Assembly: GCA_021772985.1 (NCBI GenBank)
Contig: JAJFKX010000025.1
Span: forward strand, 212,630-276,629
From: Gammaproteobacteria bacterium
Lineage (GTDB): Bacteria; Pseudomonadota; Gammaproteobacteria; Xanthomonadales; Wenzhouxiangellaceae
DNA length: 64,000 nt
Reading direction: 5' to 3'
Position numbers and translations under genes: made by a program
The notes under the pieces: model-generated
What the model saw: the letters and a program-made list of their open reading frames with translations, nothing else
Databases searched by the model: none
What the model was told of the DNA's origin: nothing
Shown: positions 45,789 through 55,030 of the stretch, one piece after another
Numbering within the stretch: the stretch's first letter is position 1
How the letters are laid out: every line of letters starts with the position of its first letter

Positions 45789-46619
45789 ATGATGCAAATC
45801 CCGATTCTGTGTTATCACTCACACATCATCAGCAGCGCTGACTATGCCGGCAACGGTCATCTGGCTTTAGCCCATGATCTGGCCTTACTGGCTGAGCATG
45901 GTAAAACTGTGGTTCCATTGTCCTGGGTAATTGATGCGCTGATCCATAAAAAGGAAAACATCGAGCTTAACAATGCCGTGGTAATGACTTTTGATGATGG
46001 TTCTAAAGCAGACTTTTTACCGATTGACCACCCTGAGTTTGGGCCACAACCAGGCCTCTACCCAATATTACTAGAACATGCCCGGCAGCACCCACAACAC
46101 CATCCAAATCTACACGCCAGCAGCTTTGTAATTGCATCGGATACCGCTCGGCTATGTATGGACCAGAAATGTCTGTTTGGGCTTGACTGGATGACTGATG
46201 ACTGGTGGCCCCAGGCTGAAGCAAGCGGTATGATCAGTATTGAATCACATAGCTGGGACCACAATAATGCTGTTTGTGAAGGTGTGCGTCCAGGCACTGG
46301 TGATCAGTTTTATTCTGTCAACACCTATGCCCAGGCCAGCCACCAGATCCGAGATGCAGCAGTCAGTATTGCTGCTGTATCCGGAAGGCCTCCAGAATTT
46401 TTTGCTTATCCATATGGTCATGTAAATAATTTTCTGGAGCAGGAGTATTTCCCTGGCTATCAACACCAACACCGCATGCGCTGTGCGCTGACAACCAGGC
46501 CCAAATACGTGACCTGGGAAACATTACCATGGTCCGTTCCCAGGTTTGTCCATGGCGAGCACTGGCGTGACCCAGGCTCACTGATTAACATTATTAATGG
46601 TCAGGCATCAATTACATGA
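45789..46619 (+). CDS. NodB-type deacetylase family protein, operon gene 1
   Basis: 276-aa paralog of the 68-922 and 49033-49869 products. Motifs: PILCYHS, NGH near residue 28, MTFDDGS, SSFVIASDTARLCMDQKCL, the WW pair, SHSWDH and FFAYPYGH. No signal peptide, so cytoplasmic. It is first in a compact five-gene set; its stop overlaps the oxygenase start (ATGA). The chemistry of relatives is removal of N- or O-acetyl groups from sugars. Here the immediate neighbours suggest a multi-step tailoring pathway. Confidence 0.78.
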   Translation: MMQIPILCYHSHIISSADYAGNGHLALAHDLALLAEHGKTVVPLSWVIDALIHKKENIELNNAVVMTFDDGSKADFLPIDHPEFGPQPGLYPILLEHARQHPQHHPNLHASSFVIASDTARLCMDQKCLFGLDWMTDDWWPQAEASGMISIESHSWDHNNAVCEGVRPGTGDQFYSVNTYAQASHQIRDAAVSIAAVSGRPPEFFAYPYGHVNNFLEQEYFPGYQHQHRMRCALTTRPKYVTWETLPWSVPRFVHGEHWRDPGSLINIINGQASIT

Positions 46620-47383
46620 AACTTCCAAAATTGCTAACCAACAAACAACGCTGCCTGTTGGGTATAGCCGAGTCTGGTGATTTTATTGCTTACGATAAAT
46701 TGAATGCTGGTCTGGCTACCTGGCAACAGCAATATCAACAAGCAAAACCTTTTCCGCATATTTGCCTGGATAATATTTTCTCTGCTGAATTGCTGCAACA
46801 TGTCGAAGCTGATTTCCCTGATGCTGACCACCAACAAAACTGGGATACCTACCGCAAGGAAAATGAGTGGCTGAAAAATGCTACCGGTCGAGATTTTCAG
46901 ATACCATTTTTAACCCGGCATTTTCTTTACGCATTAAATTCGCGCTCTTTCCTGGTGTGGTTGGAAAAATTAAGCGGTATTAAAAGTCTGATCCCCGATA
47001 CTGAATTTATTGGCGGCGGCTTACATGCCACTTTGCCGGGCGGTAAATTGGGCATCCATGCGGACTTTAATAAACATCAGCGCAACGGCCTGGATCGCCG
47101 ACTCAATTTGTTGATTTACCTTAACAGCAACTGGCAGGAAAACTGGGGTGGTGCCTTGGAGCTTTGGGACAAAAAGTTAACTGGCTGCAAGCAAAAAATT
47201 TTTCCGATCTTTAACCGCATGGTTATTTTTTCAACCACCGACTATAGTTTCCATGGTCACCCGAATCCGTTGCAGAGCCCGGACAACATCCTGCGCAAAT
47301 CCATCGCTTTATACTATTACACCAACGGCAGACCAAAAGAAGAAGTCTCCAAGTCGCACCTGACCAATTATCAAAAAGTCTAA
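46616..47383 (+). CDS. 2-oxoglutarate/Fe(II)-dependent oxygenase, operon gene 2
   Basis: 255-aa dioxygenase of the prolyl-hydroxylase-like (2OG-FeII_Oxy) family. The iron triad is H148 and D150 in GIHADFN, and the distal His of FHGHP (213 or 215). R227 in RKSIALYYY binds 2OG. The N-terminal 120 residues are a specific cap of unknown role. The ATG overlaps the deacetylase stop by 4 bases. It probably hydroxylates, or oxidatively modifies, the same molecule processed by the other operon enzymes. Prolyl hydroxylation is not implied. Confidence 0.85.
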   Translation: MKLPKLLTNKQRCLLGIAESGDFIAYDKLNAGLATWQQQYQQAKPFPHICLDNIFSAELLQHVEADFPDADHQQNWDTYRKENEWLKNATGRDFQIPFLTRHFLYALNSRSFLVWLEKLSGIKSLIPDTEFIGGGLHATLPGGKLGIHADFNKHQRNGLDRRLNLLIYLNSNWQENWGGALELWDKKLTGCKQKIFPIFNRMVIFSTTDYSFHGHPNPLQSPDNILRKSIALYYYTNGRPKEEVSKSHLTNYQKV

Positions 47384-47412
47384 ACAACCAATAATTTTAA
47401 ATTTGATTACTT

Positions 47413-48171
47413 ATGGACAAAGCAAGTCTTTTAAAAAAAATTCAACAACGTGATTGGTTTTACAACTTTACGTTGCCTGATGGTCAAAGCACGCAATCTT
47501 ATTTACCCGATGAAGCACGTGCTGTGCATGATACTCGTCTGCAGATGATGCAATCCTGCCTTAATGATTTTTACGGAACCGCTCCGGAAAATATTACTGC
47601 AATTGATCTTGCCTGCCATCAGGGTTATTTTTCCCATCATCTAATAGCAACCGGGCACCACCATGTTACAGGTATTGATGCACGTCAGGAGCACATTGAT
47701 GATGCCAGCCTCATCTGTGAGGCCATGGGGCACCAAAATATACAACTGCAACAGCGCGATGTGTTTTCTCTATCCCCGGAAACTGATGGGCAATTTGATA
47801 CTGTATTGATGCTTGGCCTGCTATACCATCTTGAAAACCCTGTCGGCGCACTTCGCGTAGCCAAATCACTATGCAAACAGGTTTGCCTGGTTGAAACCCA
47901 GGTTGGCCCGCATATTTCCGGTCAATTGGACTGGGGACATTATGAGTTTGTGAAACCAATGATGGGCAGCTTTACAGTGATTGATGAAAGTCATGAAGTT
48001 CATGGCCCGGAAATGAGCACTCTGGGTATTTGCCTGGCACCTTCTACCGAAACATTGATTTGGATTATGCGCAAAATTGGTTTTAGCCGAGTAGAGTTGC
48101 TTACTCCGCCGAAAGGCGCTTATGAGCAAATCCGTTTTGGCAAACGGGTAATGGTAGCAGGCTACATTTAA
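47413..48171 (+). CDS. Class I SAM-dependent methyltransferase, operon gene 3
   Basis: 252-aa methyltransferase. Motif I is AIDLACHQGYFS (63-74), with the acidic residue in GIDA (D89) binding the SAM ribose, and FDTVLMLGLLYHLENP is motif IV/V. The fold resembles the CmoB/DUF1698 group and O-methyltransferases of glycan clusters. Acceptor unknown. It is 29 bp after the oxygenase stop and 19 bp before the sulfotransferase start, consistent with co-transcription. Confidence 0.85.
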   Translation: MDKASLLKKIQQRDWFYNFTLPDGQSTQSYLPDEARAVHDTRLQMMQSCLNDFYGTAPENITAIDLACHQGYFSHHLIATGHHHVTGIDARQEHIDDASLICEAMGHQNIQLQQRDVFSLSPETDGQFDTVLMLGLLYHLENPVGALRVAKSLCKQVCLVETQVGPHISGQLDWGHYEFVKPMMGSFTVIDESHEVHGPEMSTLGICLAPSTETLIWIMRKIGFSRVELLTPPKGAYEQIRFGKRVMVAGYI

Positions 48172-48190
48172 TAATTTTCAATATCGGTAA

Positions 48191-49036
48191 ATGTCTCAGT
48201 TACCCTCTTTCCTAATCATTGGCGCGCAAAAGTGCGGCACTACATGGTTGCACCACCAATTACGGGAGCATCCAGATATTTATCTGCCGGAGCGCAAAGA
48301 TCACGAATTTTTTTCGTTTACTCAATCACCCAATGATCACCAGGTAACTGTTTGGTCTGAACGCTACACAGCAGCCAGTCAAGCCAGCATTATTGGCGAT
48401 GCGACTGCAAGCTATTACTGGACACAGCTTGCAAAACCATGGCATCTGCAACCTGATAGTTTTAACCCTGATATTCCCAAAAGCGTATTAAATGTTTTGG
48501 GTAATAAAACTAAAATTATTATTATTCTTCGCAACCCGGTTGATCGGGCAATTTCTGCTTATGCGCATCATATAAGCATGGGCAGCTTAACTCCAAATTG
48601 GGATATTTTCTCAGCACCCGCCAACCTGGGATTATTGACTATAGGCTTCTTTGGGCAGCATTTAAGTAATTGGTTAAAATATTTTCCGCAAGAGTCTATC
48701 TATGTTGAAAGACGTTCCATCAAACAGCTTCATCAGAAAATACTTACTGATATCTGTGCTTTTTTAGATGTCCCAGCTTATACTTTTGGACAAAGCTCAA
48801 AGGTCATTTATCGGGGTATGCCGCGCCAAATTAATCAAGAAGGGGTGTGGTTGAGATTGCAAGATATCAAAAACATCACGGCTATTCAGCGTGCGTTACC
48901 CATTACCATTATTAATGATGAGCGTTACATTCGCGTAATACATCCAGCAGAAATAAAACGCCTTACACAACTGTATAGTTCTGATCAGCAGTTGCTTGAC
49001 CGGCTATTGGATGGCAATAAGTCTGCTGATTCATGA
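48191..49036 (+). CDS. Sulfotransferase, operon gene 4
   Basis: 281-aa cytosolic PAPS-dependent sulfotransferase. It has the 5'-PSB motif IIGAQKCGTTWLH (9-21) and the 3'-PB motif ILRNPVDRAISAY (R114 and S122), of the heparan-sulfate/NodH-like type. A glycan or glycolipid acceptor is the usual case for this class. It overlaps the next gene by 4 bases (ATGA). No sulfate-activation genes are in the window, so PAPS must come from elsewhere. Confidence 0.88.
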   Translation: MSQLPSFLIIGAQKCGTTWLHHQLREHPDIYLPERKDHEFFSFTQSPNDHQVTVWSERYTAASQASIIGDATASYYWTQLAKPWHLQPDSFNPDIPKSVLNVLGNKTKIIIILRNPVDRAISAYAHHISMGSLTPNWDIFSAPANLGLLTIGFFGQHLSNWLKYFPQESIYVERRSIKQLHQKILTDICAFLDVPAYTFGQSSKVIYRGMPRQINQEGVWLRLQDIKNITAIQRALPITIINDERYIRVIHPAEIKRLTQLYSSDQQLLDRLLDGNKSADS

Positions 49037-49869
49037 CGCACATGAAAATTCCTATTTTAACTTATCATTCCTTACATGCACCGGGTAATGATTATCATGA
49101 CAACGATCATGTCGCGCTTGAAGCTGATCTCCAATTAATCAGGCAATATGGCTTTACACCGATATCATTAAAAACCATTACCGACTGGTTGAATCCTGCG
49201 TTGGAATTTACACTTGCTGAAGGTTTATACATCGGTATCAGTTTTGATGATGGATGCGATCATGATTTTTTTGACTTCAGCTACCCCGGAATACCAACAT
49301 TAAAAAGCTTTTATAATATTTTACTGGCCAATAATGATATACATACTGATGCCCCGGCGTTTACAGCCACCAGCTTTGTGATTGCCTCACCACATGCAAG
49401 ATCTATTTTAGATCAAGTTTGTATCGCCGGACGCAATCAATGGCGTGATAACTGGTGGTGTGATGCCAATCAAACCGGGCTTATCAGTGTTGCCAATCAT
49501 AGTTGGGATCATACTCACCCTGGCCTGGATTTTGTGGCCCAGCATGAACAAACTCGCGGCAACTTCCACTGTATCAATAACTGGCATGACGCTGACATAC
49601 AAATCCTGCAGGCAGAATGGTATATCCAGCATAAATTAGGCACTCAAACTGATGGCCTATTTGCCTACCCCTATGGGCATACCAATACATTCTTGACTGA
49701 GGAGTATTTTCCGTATCACGCCAGCACCTTTGCAGGCGCCTTTGACGCCAGTGGTGAATATGTCAGTGCAACAACAAACTGCTGGAAGATCCCAAGGTTT
49801 GTATGCGCTGATCACTGGACCCAGCCTCAGCAATTGGAAACTATTCTGCAAGGTGCCTTGACAAACTGA
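49033..49869 (+). CDS. NodB-type deacetylase family protein, operon gene 5
   Basis: 278-aa paralog of operon gene 1. Motifs: PILTYHS, NDH near residue 28, SFDDGCDHD, TSFVIASPHARSILDQVC, a WW pair, NHSWDHTH and LFAYPYGH. It keeps the putative catalytic set, with Ser in place of Thr before FDDG. No signal peptide. Two copies in one operon suggest two different deacetylation sites or substrates. It ends the operon at 49869, followed by 143 bp before prmA, which is convergent. Confidence 0.78.
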   Translation: MTHMKIPILTYHSLHAPGNDYHDNDHVALEADLQLIRQYGFTPISLKTITDWLNPALEFTLAEGLYIGISFDDGCDHDFFDFSYPGIPTLKSFYNILLANNDIHTDAPAFTATSFVIASPHARSILDQVCIAGRNQWRDNWWCDANQTGLISVANHSWDHTHPGLDFVAQHEQTRGNFHCINNWHDADIQILQAEWYIQHKLGTQTDGLFAYPYGHTNTFLTEEYFPYHASTFAGAFDASGEYVSATTNCWKIPRFVCADHWTQPQQLETILQGALTN

Positions 49870-50012
49870 ATCACCAGAAGCGGTTTAAGAATAGAGACTT
49901 TGTTCAGATAACGCCCGAGCGCTGAGAAAAGTGCTGTGTATACGCAAGTACCTGGGCATTTGAGTAACGTTAATACTTCGCCCATGTAAAAAAGATGCTT
50001 TTTAGGCTGTTT

Positions 50013-50888
50013 CTAGGATATTTTGACCACTAGCCTGGCCCAATCTTCATAACTGGCATGGCCTTTCAGCTCAGTCAATTTACTATACGCGATTTCCAGG
50101 CTGGTCAATTGTGTATTCAAAATACCGGACAAAACAATCAGGCCATTACTTTTTGTCATATCAACAAACCTGGGGGCAAGCTCAATCAAGGGTCCTGCCA
50201 AAATATTAGCCAGCAATATATCTGCTTGTTCGCACTGAGCATCCACCGGACTACTAACCATAATTCGATCAGATACGTTGTTTAACCGGGCGTTATTAAT
50301 GGTTGCCTGTAAAGCCTGATCATCATGATCAATCGCATATACCTTACGTGCACCTTTTAAAGCGCAGGCAATGGCCAGAATTCCAGAACCACAGCCATAA
50401 TCAATCACGGTTTCATCACACAATTCGGCTTGATCAAGCCATTCCAGACAAAGCCGCGTAGTCGGATGTGTCCCGGATCCAAAAGCCAGACCGGGATTAA
50501 GCCGGATGATGGTGCAGTTATCTTTTACTTCAGGTTCAATATGAGACGGGTAAATCCATAACTTTTGACCAAACTGCATAGGTTGGTATTGGTCCATCCA
50601 GGCAGTTTCCCATTGCTGCTCGGCCAAATGCTCATAACTGATTAAATGCATATCAATGCCTGCTGCAATTAACCGCAACGTCATGCTGGCTTGATCAACA
50701 CCCTCAGGATACAAGCCGATGACTATTGCCTGATCCCACATCGGGTGTGTTTTCGGATCTGGCTCCAATAATGGCTGGTCTGCGGCATCCATTACTGTGA
50801 CTGACAATGCGCCCAGTTCCAGCAACAACCCTTCGATATCTTCGACCTGAGAATCGGTGGCAGTAATCTTTAACTGCAGCCAGCCCAT
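50013..50888 (-). CDS. prmA: Ribosomal protein L11 methyltransferase
   Basis: Trimethylates L11. It is 291 aa with the L11-binding N domain and a SAM domain. Motif I is VIDYGCGSGILAIACAL, and LLANILAGPL is the conserved catalytic-region motif. ATG 50888. It is 7 bp downstream of accC, the usual end of the aroQ-accBC-prmA operon. Confidence 0.96.
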   Translation of the reverse strand: MGWLQLKITATDSQVEDIEGLLLELGALSVTVMDAADQPLLEPDPKTHPMWDQAIVIGLYPEGVDQASMTLRLIAAGIDMHLISYEHLAEQQWETAWMDQYQPMQFGQKLWIYPSHIEPEVKDNCTIIRLNPGLAFGSGTHPTTRLCLEWLDQAELCDETVIDYGCGSGILAIACALKGARKVYAIDHDDQALQATINNARLNNVSDRIMVSSPVDAQCEQADILLANILAGPLIELAPRFVDMTKSNGLIVLSGILNTQLTSLEIAYSKLTELKGHASYEDWARLVVKIS

Positions 50889-50895
50889 TGGTCAG

Positions 50896-52251
50896 TTATG
50901 TCTTATCCTGGGCTAGCAACTGTTCCAAATAGTGGATGTTGTTTCCACCACGAATAAAACCGGGGTCTTTCAATAATCGTTGATGTAAACCGGCGTTGGT
51001 CTTGATACCGTTAACCACCATTTCATCTAATGCCACACGCATACGGGCCATTGCTGAGGCCCGATCCGGGCCATGGGCAATCAGTTTGCCGATCATCGAA
51101 TCATAGTGGGGTGGCACGGTGTAACCATCATAAATATGGCTATCTACTCGTATGCCTGGGCCACCCGGGGTGTGCACGGCTTCAATGGTTCCCGGTGACG
51201 GCATAAAGGTCTGAGAGTCTTCAGCATTAATACGGCATTCGATCGCATGACCAAGAAAACGAATATCATCTTGCGTATACCGTAGCTTTTCGCCAGCAGC
51301 AATGCGTATTTGCTCCATCACCAGATCTACGCCGGTAATGCGCTCGCTGACCGGGTGTTCGACTTGAATCCTGGTGTTCATTTCAATGAAATAAAATTCA
51401 CCGTTTTCATACAGAAATTCGAAAGTCCCGGCACCCCGATAACCGATACGCTGGCATGCTTCGGTACAAACCTTACCAATTTGTAAGCGCTGCTCATCAG
51501 TGATCCCCGGTGCTGGCGCTTCTTCAATCACTTTTTGGTGCCGACGCTGCATGGAACAATCGCGCTCACCCAAATGGATAGCATTGCCATGTGTATCAGA
51601 AAGCACTTGAATTTCGATATGCCGTGGGTTTCCCAGATATTTTTCCATGTACACGGTTTTGTCGCCAAAGGCGCTGCCTGCCTCTTGCTGCGTCAGATTG
51701 ATAAACTCAATCAGCTTAGCCGACTCATGCACCACCCGCATACCACGACCACCTCCACCCGCTGCTGCTTTGATTAATACCGGGTAACCGATCTTCTCGG
51801 CAATTTGTCGACATCTTCCAGGATCATTTGGCAGTGAACCACCGGAACCCGGCACGCAGGGAACACCAGCCTCCTGCATCGCTTTGATGGCAGAAACCTT
51901 GTCACCCATCAGACGTATGGTTTCAGCTCGAGGGCCTATAAAAGTAAATCCGCTTTGTTCCACCCGCTCGGCAAAATCCGCATTTTCTGCTAAAAAACCA
52001 TAGCCGGGGTGTACAGCGGTGGCGTTGGTAACTTCCATCGCAGCAATAATCACCGGGATATTCAAATAACTCTGGGTCGCAGGCGGCGGACCTATACAAA
52101 TCGCTTCATCCGCCATTGCAACATGTTTCAGGTTACGATCTGCAGTCGAATGCACCGCAACCGTTCGAATGTCCATCGCTGCACAAGCGCGTAGAATCCG
52201 CAATGCGATTTCGCCGCGATTGGCAATCAGCACTTTGTTGATATCACCCAT
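50896..52251 (-). CDS. accC: Acetyl-CoA carboxylase, biotin carboxylase subunit
   Basis: ATP-dependent carboxylation of biotin on AccB, the first committed step of fatty acid synthesis. It is 451 aa, standard length. Conserved ATP-grasp elements are visible: [16 protein letters not shown] near the N terminus, [25 protein letters not shown], and [16 protein letters not shown] with the metal and bicarbonate ligands. It lies 11 bp after accB. Confidence 0.97.
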   Translation of the reverse strand: MGDINKVLIANRGEIALRILRACAAMDIRTVAVHSTADRNLKHVAMADEAICIGPPPATQSYLNIPVIIAAMEVTNATAVHPGYGFLAENADFAERVEQSGFTFIGPRAETIRLMGDKVSAIKAMQEAGVPCVPGSGGSLPNDPGRCRQIAEKIGYPVLIKAAAGGGGRGMRVVHESAKLIEFINLTQQEAGSAFGDKTVYMEKYLGNPRHIEIQVLSDTHGNAIHLGERDCSMQRRHQKVIEEAPAPGITDEQRLQIGKVCTEACQRIGYRGAGTFEFLYENGEFYFIEMNTRIQVEHPVSERITGVDLVMEQIRIAAGEKLRYTQDDIRFLGHAIECRINAEDSQTFMPSPGTIEAVHTPGGPGIRVDSHIYDGYTVPPHYDSMIGKLIAHGPDRASAMARMRVALDEMVVNGIKTNAGLHQRLLKDPGFIRGGNNIHYLEQLLAQDKT

Positions 52252-52262
52252 CGTTATAAGCC

Positions 52263-52715
52263 TCAGGCAATCACAAACAAGGGCTGATCATATTCAACCG
52301 GCTCACCGCTTTGAACTAGAATCGCAACCACCTTGCCGGCGATGTCCGCTTCAATCTGGTTAAACATTTTCATGGCTTCAATCATGCACAAAGTATCGCC
52401 CGGTTTAACCACCTGCCCAATACTGACAAAGGCTTCAGCCTCCGGCGAGGGTGCTGAATAATAGGTGCCGACCATTGGTGAGCGCACCACCTGTCCATCA
52501 GGAAGCCCAGTTCCACCATCTTCTGCTGCCGGAACAGCTGCTGATACCGGTGCCGGCATAGCAACTGCAGCTTGGGGCGCGGCGGGCATCGCTACCTGAG
52601 TAGCTGCTGTTTGCCGAGACAACCGTACCGATTCCTCTCCCTCGTGTATTTCAATTTCGCTAAGATTCGAGTCTTCCAAAAGCTCAATCAGTTTTTTGAC
52701 TTTACGTATATCCAT
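52263..52715 (-). CDS. accB: Acetyl-CoA carboxylase, biotin carboxyl carrier protein
   Basis: 150-aa carrier. An N-terminal region and a Pro/Ala-rich linker (about 40-75) lead to the biotinyl domain. The biotinylated lysine is K116 in the EAMKM motif. It works with AccC and the carboxyltransferase AccAD, not in this window. Lies between aroQ and accC. Confidence 0.97.
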   Translation of the reverse strand: MDIRKVKKLIELLEDSNLSEIEIHEGEESVRLSRQTAATQVAMPAAPQAAVAMPAPVSAAVPAAEDGGTGLPDGQVVRSPMVGTYYSAPSPEAEAFVSIGQVVKPGDTLCMIEAMKMFNQIEADIAGKVVAILVQSGEPVEYDQPLFVIA

Positions 52716-52756
52716 ACTAATTCCCGATACGGTTAAGACTGGTCAGGCCAGTTCTG

Positions 52757-53197
52757 CTATTCGTCAAGATGATTAATCAGTGCCTGCAAGCTGAGCACAT
52801 AGCCATCTGGCCCAAAACCGGCGATGGTGCCGATAGCAATATCACTGAAATAAGAAACCTGCCGGAATGGTTCACGTGTTTGTGGCTGCGATAGATGTAC
52901 TTCCACAAATGGCAACTTTACTGCCAACAAGGCATCACGCAAGGCCACACTTGTATGCGTAAAAGCCGCAGGATTAAACACCAAGCCACTGGTAGCGTCA
53001 ACTCCGGCAGCATGAATCCGCTCGATTAGTTGATGCTCTGCATTAGCTTGCAGGTGGTCCAGTTCGAAGCCACAAGTAACACCAAACTGCTGACATTCCA
53101 CGATAATGTCATGTAAAGATTTGGTACCATAAATCTGCTGTTCCCGCTGACCCAGCAGGTTTAGGTTAGGCCCATTTAGAATTAACAGCTTGGCCAC
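52757..53197 (-). CDS. aroQ: 3-dehydroquinate dehydratase, type II
   Basis: Shikimate pathway step 3, 146-aa dodecameric enzyme. ILNGPNLNLLGQREQQIYG near the N terminus includes the catalytic Arg and Tyr. FNPAAFTHTSVALRDA and VEVHLSQP carry the remaining substrate ligands. The start is GTG at 53197, preceded by GGAA. First gene of the aroQ-accB-accC-prmA operon. A possible promoter is TTGATG with TATTAC 17 bp apart (about 53211-53239, minus strand). Confidence 0.96.
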   Translation of the reverse strand: MAKLLILNGPNLNLLGQREQQIYGTKSLHDIIVECQQFGVTCGFELDHLQANAEHQLIERIHAAGVDATSGLVFNPAAFTHTSVALRDALLAVKLPFVEVHLSQPQTREPFRQVSYFSDIAIGTIAGFGPDGYVLSLQALINHLDE

Positions 53198-53329
53198 AAA
53201 ATTTCCGAGTAATATTGTTATATTAAGTGTGCATCAAGCTACGTGTTGTGTCTATACCAATGAACAAATTAACCTGCAGTTGGGCGCAGATAAGCGCATA
53301 TTTGCCAAATTTCGTGGCAACTTTGTTAC

Positions 53330-54079
53330 ATGTTTAAGCCAGCAAGCTCTATTTCAATACGCCTGGCTGTATGGTCAGGGCCGCGCAATATTTCCACTGC
53401 AGCCATGCGTTCCTGGGGGAACCGGGATGACACTGCTGTGGTGGATGAACCATTCTATGCGCATTACCTTGCGCATACCGGGATCGTGCATCCTGGCCGT
53501 GAGGAAGTACTTGCAGCTCAAGAAAACGATTGGGAAAAAGTAAAACAATCGCTGCTCGGACCAATTGCAGATGGCAAAACCATTTTTTACCAGAAACACA
53601 TGGCCCACCACCTGTTGCCACATATGCAGGGTGATTGGATTTACCAGGTACAACATGTCTTCCTGCTGCGCCCACCTGATGCCATGTTGCTGTCGCTGGA
53701 TAAAATACTAACTAAACCAGAACTAGCAGATACCGGCCTACCTCAACAACTCGCATTGTTTGAGCAAATCAAACAACATGTCGGCCAAACACCGCTGGTT
53801 ATTGATTCGGTAGACTTGCTGCGCAACCCGGAGGGGATGCTGCGTGCTTGGTGTGCATCTCTGGGTATCGAATTCGACAGCAAAATGCTCAACTGGCCAA
53901 CCGGCCCACGGGCTACTGATGGTGTTTGGGCTAAATATTGGTATGGCAATGTGGAAAAATCATCAGGTTTCCAGCCACACCGTGAAAAATCAATACAACT
54001 CCCGGAAACCATCCAGGATCTTTATAGTGAGTGTCTGCCTTTCTACCAAACCATGTATGCTCAACGCTTACAGGTTTGA
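53330..54079 (+). CDS. Sulfotransferase-like protein paired with an aminotransferase
   Basis: 249-aa protein with a P-loop-like start AVWSGPRNISTAAMRSW (13-29), as in sulfotransferase-domain proteins found beside class IV aminotransferases (I think the Sulfotransfer_5-type family). The 3'-phosphate motif is less clear than in the other two sulfotransferases. VFLLRPPDAMLLSL near the middle may be its equivalent. No signal peptide. It is 27 bp upstream of the aminotransferase. Acceptor unknown; the pairing recurs in other bacteria, from memory. Confidence 0.7.
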   Translation: MFKPASSISIRLAVWSGPRNISTAAMRSWGNRDDTAVVDEPFYAHYLAHTGIVHPGREEVLAAQENDWEKVKQSLLGPIADGKTIFYQKHMAHHLLPHMQGDWIYQVQHVFLLRPPDAMLLSLDKILTKPELADTGLPQQLALFEQIKQHVGQTPLVIDSVDLLRNPEGMLRAWCASLGIEFDSKMLNWPTGPRATDGVWAKYWYGNVEKSSGFQPHREKSIQLPETIQDLYSECLPFYQTMYAQRLQV

Positions 54080-54106
54080 TTTCAATTGTATTTTTGAGGT
54101 CTATTC

Positions 54107-55003
54107 ATGTTGCAATCTTTTGATTCAAAAAACGTCGACTTGATCGTCAATATCAGCGGCAAGTTGGTGCACCGTGATCAAGCCGCCGTCAGTCCATTTG
54201 ATAGTGCTGTTCAGGGTGGTGATGCCGTCTGGGAAGGTTTACGTCTTTACAATGGTCGGATTTTTGCCTTGCGTAAGCATCTTTCGCGATTGCACAGCTC
54301 AGCCAAAGCGTTGGCGTTTACCGATATTCCAACTCAAGATGAAATCATCCACGAGCTCAAACGCACCTTGGAGGCCAATCAAATGACGGATGGCGTACAC
54401 ATCCGGCTGACCTTAACCCGCGGAGTGAAAATCACCTCAGGAATGGATCCTCGGTTAAACCAAGCAGGCCCGACTTTGATTATTCTTGCTGAACACAAGG
54501 CTCCGGTATACGACAAAACCGGATTAAGCCTGATCACCAGCAGCATCCGCCGGTTTCCACCCGATTGTCTGGATCCAAAAATTCACCATGCCAATTTGCT
54601 GCAGTCAATTCTTGCAAAAATTGAAGCCAACCATGCTGGGGCAGATGACGCTCTAATGCTCGACTATCAGGGCTTTATCGCCGAAACCAACGCTACCCAT
54701 GTGTTTATGGTCCACAATGATACGGTTTATACACCGCATACCCATGCCTGCCCGGAAGGAGTAACACGTACAACAGTTTTACGCATTTGTCAGGAGCAGG
54801 GCATTAAACATTTGGTAAAGAATTTATCTCTGACTGAGTTGTATCGTTCTGATGAGGCTTTCTGCACCGGCACCATGGGTGAGATCGTCCCAATCGATCA
54901 GGTCGATGGGCGCCAAATCGGTCTTGGTGAGCACCCTATGACTACTCGTATCGGTGAGCTGTACAGCAACTGCACCGCCAGCGAAGGTTTTCAGATAGTA
55001 TAA
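54107..55003 (+). CDS. Class IV (branched-chain/D-amino-acid-type) aminotransferase
   Basis: 298-aa PLP enzyme of fold type IV. The PLP lysine is K158 in DPKIHHANLLQSIL, and E in FIAETNATHVFM (about 192) follows. RDQAAVSPFDSAVQGGDAVW is the N-terminal dimer-loop region. It looks closer to the IlvE/DAAA superfamily than to aminodeoxychorismate lyase. Linked to the sulfotransferase-like gene upstream. Whether it serves branched-chain amino acids or a specialised amino donor is open. Confidence 0.85.
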   Translation: MLQSFDSKNVDLIVNISGKLVHRDQAAVSPFDSAVQGGDAVWEGLRLYNGRIFALRKHLSRLHSSAKALAFTDIPTQDEIIHELKRTLEANQMTDGVHIRLTLTRGVKITSGMDPRLNQAGPTLIILAEHKAPVYDKTGLSLITSSIRRFPPDCLDPKIHHANLLQSILAKIEANHAGADDALMLDYQGFIAETNATHVFMVHNDTVYTPHTHACPEGVTRTTVLRICQEQGIKHLVKNLSLTELYRSDEAFCTGTMGEIVPIDQVDGRQIGLGEHPMTTRIGELYSNCTASEGFQIV

Positions 55004-55030
55004 GTTTAGTGTTTATGGAATTGATGAGTT

